A DNA stretch of 64,000 nucleotides, from NCBI RefSeq assembly GCF_000760695.4, contig NZ_JHEG04000001.1, positions 9,124,935-9,188,934 on the forward strand, in the 5' to 3' direction. This document shows positions 56,831-64,000 of the stretch, one piece after another. The notes beneath the pieces are model-generated. The model had not been told where the DNA came from. It did no database searches and saw only the letters and a list, made by a program, of their open reading frames with translations. This stretch comes from Tolypothrix bouteillei VB521301. GTDB taxonomy: Bacteria; Cyanobacteriota; Cyanobacteriia; Cyanobacteriales; Nostocaceae. Position numbers and translations under genes: made by a program. Positions within the stretch are counted from its first letter, which is position 1, and every line of letters starts with the position of its first letter.

Positions 56831-58450
56831 TTAATGCCTTTCATGCATCTTTGTCTGATAAACCTTAACCAATCGATCGATGCCTTTAAAGCGATACTCT
56901 CCCATCTCATAAAAATCCGAGGGATTTGAAAGCAAACTATAAGTAACTTCACTGAGAACACATTCTCCAGGAGGGCAAACTCCTTCCATTCGGGCTGCTA
57001 AATTAATAGTTGCTCCTAATGCGGTATACTCAACTCTCTGAGAACTACCAACATCTCCCACCACTGCTCTGCCACTATTAATTGCTATCCGTAATTGAAG
57101 CGGTTCTTCCCAAAAATTCCGAGTATTAAGCGTTTCCAGACGAGTTAGCATTCCCATGGCAGCGGCTACAGCGCGATTGGCATGATCTGGCTGTGGTTCG
57201 GGCGCACCAAAAAACGCCATAATACAATCACCAATATACTTATCCAAAGTGCCGCCGAAGGCAAACACTTCCTTTAGCATTTCTTCAAATAAATAGTTCA
57301 GTAGTTCCGCAATCTTAGTTGGCGATAACCGTTCTGAAAGGGCAGTAAATCCAACTAAATCCGCAAATAAAATACTAATTTCACTGTCTTGTGGTGGTAA
57401 ACGACCATCAGGTAGAACTCCTACAGAGATCAGCTGCTGCACCACCGCCGGGGAATGATACCGTTCCAATCTTTGGCGAAGTGACTCCTCACTTTTAAGT
57501 TTCTCTGCTAACAACCAACGCTGTACGCTAGAAGCGACAATATTTGCCAAAGCTGAAAAAAACCTAAGTTCTTCCTCACCTTCTTGTGTCCAATGGTGTG
57601 ATGAAAGGTGGGCATCAGCGTAGAGAACTCCAACGACTTTATTTTCATCCCATAAAGGGACCGCCATAGCGCTACGAATACCTTTCACTAAAATACTGTT
57701 TTCGCCAGCAAACCGTTCATCATTTTGAGCATCAGCAGTTTGAATGGCAACTTTTTCCTCAAAAACCTTTTGGCAGATACTGCGACTAATCCAATCACCA
57801 TCAACTAATAAATATTCGTGTTGGGAAAAATCTCTTGTAGCCGCATTCATTAATTCCAGCTTGCCGCACCCACCGACATCAATTAGAAGCGCCAAACGGT
57901 CTATACTGTCAAGGTAACGAAAAACAACTTCCTGAACTTGGGAGAAAATCTCTTGTATGGAAGCTGCTGCAGAAAGATTCTTTGCTATGTCTACTAGGTC
58001 TTTTAAACGGGCAATGGTTTTGTCTTTGTTGGCAATATCGCTGTCATCAATATCAGTCAGCAGCCATTGCTCTTGCAATTGTTTAACATTACGTAGAATT
58101 GTTCTTCCTTGAGCGGTTGCTCCTGCTTCTGGCTTGTACGTTGTCTGTTCTATAGGAGTCAGTAGAACAACTAGACTCACATCTCCCAACCAAATAATGT
58201 CGCCACTACGTACCTGGTGGGGCGATGTCACAAGGTGTTCGTTTAATTGGGTTCCATTTTTACTTCCTAAATCCTCAACAGTCCATGTACCGGAAGGAGT
58301 TTTTGTCAATCGGGCATGGAAACGGGAAACGCCTCCAGATGCTATACAAAGGTCACATTGAGGCAAGCGACCTATTGTAAATGTATCTTGATGCACCGTT
58401 ATCATTTTTTCGGAAGTTCCCTCTTGCAGACGCAGTTTCAGTTCTGTCAT
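56831..58450 (-). CDS. FHA-GAF class III adenylate cyclase
   Basis: A 539-residue cytosolic signalling enzyme. An FHA domain (about residues 20-100; TFTIGRLPQCDL, GGVSRFHARL, LGSKNGTQLN) binds phosphothreonine. A GAF domain follows at about 160-310. The cyclase domain at 355-530 has both metal aspartates (ILFADLVGF; YIGDCIMAFFG), the Lys of DKYIGD and Thr in EYTALGATINLAAR, suiting ATP as substrate. An FHA module implies input from Ser/Thr kinases, one of which is encoded at 60.7 kb. Confidence 0.92.
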   Translation of the reverse strand: MTELKLRLQEGTSEKMITVHQDTFTIGRLPQCDLCIASGGVSRFHARLTKTPSGTWTVEDLGSKNGTQLNEHLVTSPHQVRSGDIIWLGDVSLVVLLTPIEQTTYKPEAGATAQGRTILRNVKQLQEQWLLTDIDDSDIANKDKTIARLKDLVDIAKNLSAAASIQEIFSQVQEVVFRYLDSIDRLALLIDVGGCGKLELMNAATRDFSQHEYLLVDGDWISRSICQKVFEEKVAIQTADAQNDERFAGENSILVKGIRSAMAVPLWDENKVVGVLYADAHLSSHHWTQEGEEELRFFSALANIVASSVQRWLLAEKLKSEESLRQRLERYHSPAVVQQLISVGVLPDGRLPPQDSEISILFADLVGFTALSERLSPTKIAELLNYLFEEMLKEVFAFGGTLDKYIGDCIMAFFGAPEPQPDHANRAVAAAMGMLTRLETLNTRNFWEEPLQLRIAINSGRAVVGDVGSSQRVEYTALGATINLAARMEGVCPPGECVLSEVTYSLLSNPSDFYEMGEYRFKGIDRLVKVYQTKMHERH

Positions 58451-59147
58451 GACTCTATAAATCCATCCGGGATGTGGAGATTAAGATATTATGTAGTAGT
58501 TAGTCAGCTACCAGTTATCAGATGTCACTGTTTCACGGCTAGCTGAGCGAGGGCTTAACCCCCCACCCTTATCTTTATGGCACTGTCTGTAGCAATCCGA
58601 CAAGTGTATCTGGCGTCCCCCAACCTAAAGGTACGAGTTATTTATAACTCATAAGCTTATCTAAAATTAAAGTATAAAAATATACACTTAATTAGCTAAA
58701 CTTGAAAATAATATTTGGTTAACCACAGTTGATTTGCAAGAACCTCATCAACTATTTACATTTTTTTTATCTTTACTGTATCTTCAATGAATAACATAAG
58801 AAATAGTGTTTTTGTTAAGCTGTCGTGTATATAATTTGCACCCTTCTGACTTGGGAGAAATGAGTCAAAGCCTCCCCCACTATCCGGTTCCCCCCTCTTT
58901 CTCTCAGTCAACATGAGAAAATTAAAGGCAGCACAGCTTATGGTGCTTCATGACCCGACTCTTTTATGTATTAACCGCAGCATCTCTTGAGACAAATACT
59001 CCATTTTTGGTATTGACATGACTGGAAATTCTCAAATCTCAGTAAAAATACGTCAGTTAATTTCCGTAATGAGAGGTCAGACAAGTGAATAAGTAGTAAA
59101 GATTTGATTTTAGTTTTCCATCGCTCTCCATTCAATTAAGATAGCTT
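58451..59147. other. Intergenic region, no gene seen
   Basis: About 700 bases between divergent genes. No frame above chance, repeat or RNA was recognised. Confidence 0.45.
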
Positions 59148-60683
59148 ATGAAACAAGGTAAAAACTTTTTTCCAAAAAATACTCTTTTGAATAGAGGCAT
59201 TTTTGCGAAAGATATTTGGATGGTTTTAGGTAGCATATTAGTCGTGCTAGTAGCTACACTTTATCCCTTCAATTTTTCTTCACCCGAGAATTTTTCAATA
59301 CGAAAGATACCCAGCCAATTTGAAAGTACAAGCGATTTTATAGACCAAGTCAATAACATTCTCTTATTTATTCCTTTTGGATTCAGTCTTGGTAATGCTT
59401 TACAAAAAATCAGAAGAATACCATTGTTAGGAAAAATTGTACTGGTTTTCCTGGGGAGCGCAGGGTTATCTCTGACAGTTGAACTTTTACAGATATTTTT
59501 ACCATCTAGAGAACCCACCCCTGCCGATTTGATTAATAATAGTATTAGTGGATTGGTAGGTCTACTATGTTTTTATTTGTGTGCTTCTCAACATCTGAAT
59601 AGTCTTTTTAGCAGCATAGAAAATAGCAAATTAGCAAGGTCTACCCAAAAGATATCATTGTTTTTTTGCGGATATATATTGTTAGCATTTACTATCTCCA
59701 TTGTTTGGTTAGGAACAACAAATTTAAGTGGTTGGAATCCGAACTATCCATTAATACTTGGAAACGAGACAACAGGAAATAGACCATGGCAAGGATATAT
59801 CTCTAAAATTTATATTGCCGATAGAGCTATTTCAAAAAGCGAAGTAGAAAAAGTATTTGTTGATGAAAATTATTTGAAGACACTGGGAGACTCTCTAGTC
59901 ACTTCTTACCAATTTCCCGAACAATGTTGTCAGCCAGAAGAAACTGTAAAAAGTCCGAAGTTACGAGAGAAAAAACTTTGGTGGGATCGTTTGTCAGAAA
60001 ACCAGCAAGGTCAAGGAGTGTTTTTAAGCCCAGGTAATTGGTTAGAAACGGCGAATCCTGTCACTTCTTTAAACAAAAGAATTCGTGAAACTTCTGAGTT
60101 AACTATAAGTACCACTGTCGCTAGTTCTGATATAAGTCAAACTGGACCCGCTCGTATTATATCTGTTTCCAACGGACCGCTTCGTCGCAATTTTACCTTG
60201 GGACAGGAGAGAACTGCTTTGGATTTGCGAATTAGAACTTCTATTACGGGAGAAAATGGTTCGGAATTAAAGATGAGAGTTCCCAATGTTTTTACAGACA
60301 ACAATCCCCATCATATAGTACTCACGTACTCTAAAGGCACGCTCCAAGTTTATATTGACACATTAAGTCATTTTAGTACATTCAATTTACTGGACTTAAT
60401 ACCCAAACAACAGCAAATTTTTTACTACGCTATCACCTTTATTCCTTTGGGAATTTGTTTGACGATTATTACAGTTCTAGCCAGAAGAAAAATCTTCCTT
60501 TATAGGTTTTTGCTTTTCAGTGGAATCTTATTACCTTCTTTGATACTAGAAAGTATTTTGGTAAGTGAAAACGGTAAGAGTATCAGCCTCAGAAATTTTT
60601 TACTGGGTATATTCTTTACAACAGGTACTGTGCTAGTGTTAAGGTTGCGTGCTTTGATGGTAATGAAAAAAACAACCGTATAG
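59148..60683 (+). CDS. VanZ-like membrane protein with LamG-type domain
   Basis: A 511-residue protein. A hydrophobic segment at 22-42 and a VanZ-like unit (about 65-145; ILLFIPFGFSLGNAL, SREPTPADLINNSISGLVG) come first. A predicted extracytoplasmic beta-sandwich of LamG/concanavalin type (about 185-420; SGWNPNYPLILGNET, NPHHIVLTYSKGTLQVYI) follows, then two or three C-terminal membrane helices. VanZ/LamG fusions may act at the cell surface, but no role is established. The kinase gene starts 18 bases after it, so they are probably cotranscribed. Confidence 0.8.
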   Translation: MKQGKNFFPKNTLLNRGIFAKDIWMVLGSILVVLVATLYPFNFSSPENFSIRKIPSQFESTSDFIDQVNNILLFIPFGFSLGNALQKIRRIPLLGKIVLVFLGSAGLSLTVELLQIFLPSREPTPADLINNSISGLVGLLCFYLCASQHLNSLFSSIENSKLARSTQKISLFFCGYILLAFTISIVWLGTTNLSGWNPNYPLILGNETTGNRPWQGYISKIYIADRAISKSEVEKVFVDENYLKTLGDSLVTSYQFPEQCCQPEETVKSPKLREKKLWWDRLSENQQGQGVFLSPGNWLETANPVTSLNKRIRETSELTISTTVASSDISQTGPARIISVSNGPLRRNFTLGQERTALDLRIRTSITGENGSELKMRVPNVFTDNNPHHIVLTYSKGTLQVYIDTLSHFSTFNLLDLIPKQQQIFYYAITFIPLGICLTIITVLARRKIFLYRFLLFSGILLPSLILESILVSENGKSISLRNFLLGIFFTTGTVLVLRLRALMVMKKTTV

Positions 60684-60701
60684 ACTCCAGGAAGGTTTTA
60701 G

Positions 60702-62195
60702 ATGATTGGCAGATTACTAGACCAGCGTTACCTGGTGGTTGATCTATTGGGTATGGGTGGATTTGGTCACACGTACACAGCACAAGATACTCGCCGTCCT
60801 GGAAATCCTGTATGTGTTGTTAAACATCTCAAACCTGCCACTGATGACCTTAAGTTTTTACAACTAGCAAGACGCTTGTTTCGTAGAGAAGCTGAAACTT
60901 TGGAAAAATTGGGAAACCATGACCAAATTCCACGACTCTTAGCTTACTTTGAAGAACAGCAAGAATTTTTTCTCGTACAGGAGTATATTGAGGGACATCA
61001 ACTGTCAATGGAATTGTCATTGGGACAGCGTTGGGATGAGAGTCAAACCATTCATTTGCTGCAAGAAGTTTTGCCAATTCTAGAATTTCTTCACGATAAC
61101 GAAGTTATCCATCGCGACATTAAACCTCAGAATATTATTCGTCGCCATTCAGACAATAAACTGGTGCTAGTTGATTTTGGTGCTGTCAAGCAAATCCAGA
61201 TGTATTCCTTAATGAATCCAAATCAACTCAACAATGAGACAATTCCTATCGGAACTCCTGGTTATATGCCAAGCGAACAGGCGCAGGGAAGACCTCGACC
61301 TAACAGTGATATCTATGCGCTTGGTACGATCGCTATTCAAGCTTTAACAGGCTTAAACCCCAAACAGTTTGTAGCAGATCCTAAAACCGGAGAGATTGTT
61401 TGGCGACAATATGCGGAAGTCAGCGATCCCTTAGCAGAGATATTAACTAAAATGGTGCGCCAGTACTATAAGTATCGTTATGAATCTGCTAGTGATGTTT
61501 TGCAAGCAGTCACCTCTATCACCGATCCCAGCACCCGATCTGCTGTTGCTGTTGCTGTTAAATACGTGTTGCGGAACTATCTGCGAGAAGGTTATGCGTC
61601 TGCTACTAAGATGGTGCGATCGCTGCAAGAATTAGCAAAATCTTGTTATGCTCCAACAGAGAATACAAAAACTCCCAATGTTACGCAGCTACCAACCACT
61701 CCTAGTTCTCAAGTTCCGGGTACACACAGCACATTGCTAATTCCTAATGCCAATCTACCTACCGCACCCAATACGTCTCCCTCTCCCAAAGGTTTTCCGA
61801 TTAAATCCCCTCGTCAAATCCAACTACTTGCAGGTGGAAGTAGTGTTCTTGCTTTAGTTGCGTTGAGTGTAATTTCTGCGAATCCTCCTCAACAGACATC
61901 TTCTTCAACTACACAAGAAAACACAATTCAGGAAACACAAAGCGCTGGTGGTACAAATACACAAAGAAGTACAATTCCAAACAACATTTCCCAACAGAAT
62001 CAACTCAATAACTGTTTTATTGTGACTCGTGCATCAAATGTACGCTCTGTTTCCGGGCGTAGAAGAACAGGAAAGGTCATTAAAGCGGGTACTAGAGTGA
62101 TTGTTACTGGAAAAGAAGAAGGTGGTTGGATCGAACTTAGCGCCCCGGAATCAGGTTGGATTTGGAAGAGCCGGACAAAAAATACTTGTCAGTAG
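60702..62195 (+). CDS. Ser/Thr protein kinase with C-terminal SH3-type domain
   Basis: A 497-residue Hanks-type kinase. The glycine loop is GMGGFGHTY, the ATP-binding Lys is in VCVVKHL, the catalytic loop is VIHRDIKPQNII and the metal motif is VDFGAVKQI. After about residue 280 come a linker, a hydrophobic segment near 370-390 (LLAGGSSVLALVALSVIS) and a Ser/Thr/Gln linker, with a bacterial SH3 fold at 430-497 (ASNVRSVSGRR, GWIELSAPESGWIW). The kinase is cytoplasmic and the SH3 part outside, where it could sense cell-wall material. Confidence 0.93.
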   Translation: MIGRLLDQRYLVVDLLGMGGFGHTYTAQDTRRPGNPVCVVKHLKPATDDLKFLQLARRLFRREAETLEKLGNHDQIPRLLAYFEEQQEFFLVQEYIEGHQLSMELSLGQRWDESQTIHLLQEVLPILEFLHDNEVIHRDIKPQNIIRRHSDNKLVLVDFGAVKQIQMYSLMNPNQLNNETIPIGTPGYMPSEQAQGRPRPNSDIYALGTIAIQALTGLNPKQFVADPKTGEIVWRQYAEVSDPLAEILTKMVRQYYKYRYESASDVLQAVTSITDPSTRSAVAVAVKYVLRNYLREGYASATKMVRSLQELAKSCYAPTENTKTPNVTQLPTTPSSQVPGTHSTLLIPNANLPTAPNTSPSPKGFPIKSPRQIQLLAGGSSVLALVALSVISANPPQQTSSSTTQENTIQETQSAGGTNTQRSTIPNNISQQNQLNNCFIVTRASNVRSVSGRRRTGKVIKAGTRVIVTGKEEGGWIELSAPESGWIWKSRTKNTCQ

Positions 62196-62404
62196 TACTT
62201 AGTTAGATCGATTGTAAACACTACTCACACTGACCTTGCTCTAGTTACACGGTTTACTTTGTTTTGTGTCAATTATATGACTCATTACATTTAACCATAC
62301 TTAAAAAAAGCTTTCTTATGGCAGAGGTCAATAAGTCAAAAAAATATAATAATTTTTATAAGAATTGTTTGATTATTTTGCATTTATCTAAATAGATAAG
62401 TCAT

Positions 62405-63634
62405 ATGGAAAGAAGAAATCTAAATAAGGCTCGGTTTTTTAATAAAAAAATTGCTAACTCCTTATTATTGCCGTTTGTAGGAGTAGGAATAGCATTTTTG
62501 AGTGGATGCTCAACAGTTACTTCTCCTAAAAATCAAAATTTGCAAGAGTCCGCTCAAGCCGTTCAAGAAACGGGAAATTCTAATAATCGCTCCCTCGTAC
62601 CAACACCTGAAGATACTAATTTTGTCGTTGCAGTTGTTAATAAAGTCGAACCTGGAGTCGTGCAAATAAACACTGAGAGAACTGTCAGAAGCCAAGTTCC
62701 AGAAGCATTAAACGATCCTTTTTTTCAAAGATTTTTTGGCGATCGAATACCAACACAGCCACAAGGGAGAGTTGTTCGTGGTGTTGGCTCTGGCTTTGTC
62801 ATTAATTCTAACGGTCAAATTCTTACCAATGCTCACGTTGTTGATAACGCGGATACAGTGACAGTATCGTTTTCCGACGGTCGCACCGTACAAGGTAAAG
62901 TCCTAGGACAAGACAACCTAACGGATATTGCAGTCGTTCAAGTTCCCAACAGTAATTTACCTATTGTGGAATTGGGCAACTCTCAACAAGTGCAACCGGG
63001 ACAGTGGGCGATCGCAATTGGCAATCCCTTAGGTTTGCAGGAAACCGTTACAGTGGGTGTGGTAAGCGCAACCGATCGTTCTGCAAGCGATATCGGTGCT
63101 TCTGACAGACGCATTGGATATATTCAAACTGATGCAGCAATTAATCCTGGAAACTCAGGTGGACCCTTACTCAATGCTCGCGGTCAGGTCATTGGTGTAA
63201 ACACAGCTATTATTAGCGGTGCTCAAGGAATAGGCTTTGCTATTCCCATTGATACAGCTCGACGCATAGCTCAGGAATTAATTACTAAAGGCAGAGTTGA
63301 ACACCCTTATGTGGGTATTCAGATGGCAGAGATTACACCCGAACTCAAACAACGCATTAACGATAGCCAGAGTGGGAATATTCAAGTGCAAGCAGACCGA
63401 GGTATTCTCATTGTTCGTGTTGTTCCTGGTTCTCCTGCCGATCGAGCGGGGTTGCGTGCGGGGGATGTGATACAAGAAATTAACAATCAACCTGTGACTA
63501 CAACTGACGCATTACAGCAGATAGTAGAGAAAACAGGCGTTGGTAATACCATGCAAATAGAACTGCAACGCAATGGTAGAAGTTTGCAAGTCTCAGTGCA
63601 ACCGGGACCGCTTCCCACATCTCAAGGCGGTTAG
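62405..63634 (+). CDS. HtrA/Deg-type serine protease, probable lipoprotein
   Basis: A 409-residue Deg protease: trypsin-like domain with His near 143 (LTNAHVVDN), Asp near 173 (DNLTDIAVVQV) and Ser near 250 (INPGNSGGPL), then one PDZ domain (about 300-395; GSPADRAGLRAGDVI). The N-terminus has a hydrophobic segment ending FLSGC (Cys near 38), a lipobox. Which of HtrA, HhoA or HhoB it corresponds to was not determined. It should be anchored facing the periplasm or lumen and degrade damaged proteins. Confidence 0.93.
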   Translation: MERRNLNKARFFNKKIANSLLLPFVGVGIAFLSGCSTVTSPKNQNLQESAQAVQETGNSNNRSLVPTPEDTNFVVAVVNKVEPGVVQINTERTVRSQVPEALNDPFFQRFFGDRIPTQPQGRVVRGVGSGFVINSNGQILTNAHVVDNADTVTVSFSDGRTVQGKVLGQDNLTDIAVVQVPNSNLPIVELGNSQQVQPGQWAIAIGNPLGLQETVTVGVVSATDRSASDIGASDRRIGYIQTDAAINPGNSGGPLLNARGQVIGVNTAIISGAQGIGFAIPIDTARRIAQELITKGRVEHPYVGIQMAEITPELKQRINDSQSGNIQVQADRGILIVRVVPGSPADRAGLRAGDVIQEINNQPVTTTDALQQIVEKTGVGNTMQIELQRNGRSLQVSVQPGPLPTSQGG

Positions 63635-63649
63635 ACTTTACAAACATCC

Positions 63650-64000
63650 TCATTCTTTAGTATCCGATCTTGCGCCAACAGCACTACCTTCGAGAGTTCT
63701 GTTGGCGCTATCATTGTCTTCGTTTTTTAACGGGCGTTGGCTTTTCATCTCCCCCTGCCAATTGTTAAGTATATCCTTTACCAAAATCTCTTTTATACAA
63801 ATTTGGATGACAATGACTAGAGGTATGGCAAGGAATAGCCCTAAAAATCCAAAAAACTGGGCGAAAATCACTACAGATAGTATGGTGACAGCAGGTAGTA
63901 AAGAGACCTGAGACTTCATAACTAAAGGTACAATAACCAAGCTTTCAACTTGCTGAATTCCAAAGTAGAGCGCTACCACTGCAGCTGCTTTCCAAGGTGC
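63650..64000 (-). CDS. AI-2E family transporter, C-terminal part (runs off window)
   Basis: The frame is open to the right edge. The visible 116 or so residues end an AI-2E/PerM-type transporter: APWKAAAVVALYFGIQQVES, LVIVPLVMKSQV, LLPAVTILSVVIFAQFFGF, then LGLFLAIPLVIVIQI, followed by an acidic tail. The family exports or exchanges small molecules; some members are Na+/H+ antiporters. It converges with the HtrA-like gene, with 15 bases between. Confidence 0.85.
   Translation of the reverse strand, partial: APWKAAAVVALYFGIQQVESLVIVPLVMKSQVSLLPAVTILSVVIFAQFFGFLGLFLAIPLVIVIQICIKEILVKDILNNWQGEMKSQRPLKNEDNDSANRTLEGSAVGARSDTKE

Overview
The window reads as chromosomal DNA of a filamentous, probably heterocyst-forming cyanobacterium of the Nostocales type. 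The evidence is the very frequent GCGATCGC (HIP1) octamer, the cyanobacterial or plastid genes petM, ycf39 and nblR, a CAAD/CurT-type thylakoid protein, several cyanobacterial DUF families (DUF2103, DUF2949, DUF3124, DUF5340) and short tandem heptanucleotide repeats between genes. The species cannot be fixed from sequence reading alone. No rRNA or tRNA gene, prophage or CRISPR array was seen.

Layout. 0-6 kb: the 3' end of an IS200/IS605 tnpB, a comB-like phosphatase, a BlaI/M56 repressor-protease pair resembling the copper-responsive PetR/PetP system, then an ion-transport group (RCK/TrkA-N protein, DUF3124 lipoprotein, CPA1 antiporter) and a DUF421 membrane protein. 6-13 kb: a short inverted-repeat element, an SDR oxidoreductase, an exported pentapeptide protein, a CAAD protein, an SLH-domain protein and a soluble hybrid histidine kinase. 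13-20 kb: an AT-rich spacer holding a possible structured RNA, a large nifJ carrying an unusual 16-bp tandem repeat, an excisionase-like HTH gene, and about 2.3 kb without convincing genes but with strong hairpins. 20-25 kb: a Pmp3-type microprotein, a SUI1 factor, trpB, a second repeat element, a CAP protein, an RNase D-like exonuclease and a rhodanese-like protein without the catalytic Cys.

25-42 kb: a Tat-exported protein of unknown enzymology, pdxA, petM-ycf39, nadK, nblR, a DUF192 lipoprotein, trpC-lpdA, an isopentenyl phosphate kinase-like gene, a YdcF protein, a DUF6918-like protein, a third repeat copy and a HAD phosphatase. 42-51 kb: a 1506-residue protein joining a beta-helix-like N-terminus to a split SF1 helicase, a GST, an orphan HigA-like regulator, a divergent PilT paralogue, a PEP-CTERM protein, and clpS-DUF2103. 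51-64 kb: an M48 protease, an acetolactate synthase-like gene beside a succinate-semialdehyde dehydrogenase (probably the cyanobacterial 2-oxoglutarate decarboxylase route that closes the TCA cycle), an FHA-GAF-adenylate cyclase, a VanZ/LamG protein followed by a Ser/Thr kinase, an HtrA-type protease and the end of an AI-2E family transporter.

The genes are mostly housekeeping and regulatory. Themes are redox and central carbon metabolism (nifJ, lpdA, 2-OGDC/SSADH), photosynthetic electron transport and its control (petM, ycf39, nblR, PetRP-like pair) and envelope functions. The least explained items are the helicase fusion, the Tat-exported protein, the kinase resembling isopentenyl phosphate kinase, the nifJ repeat and two strongly structured intergenic sequences.
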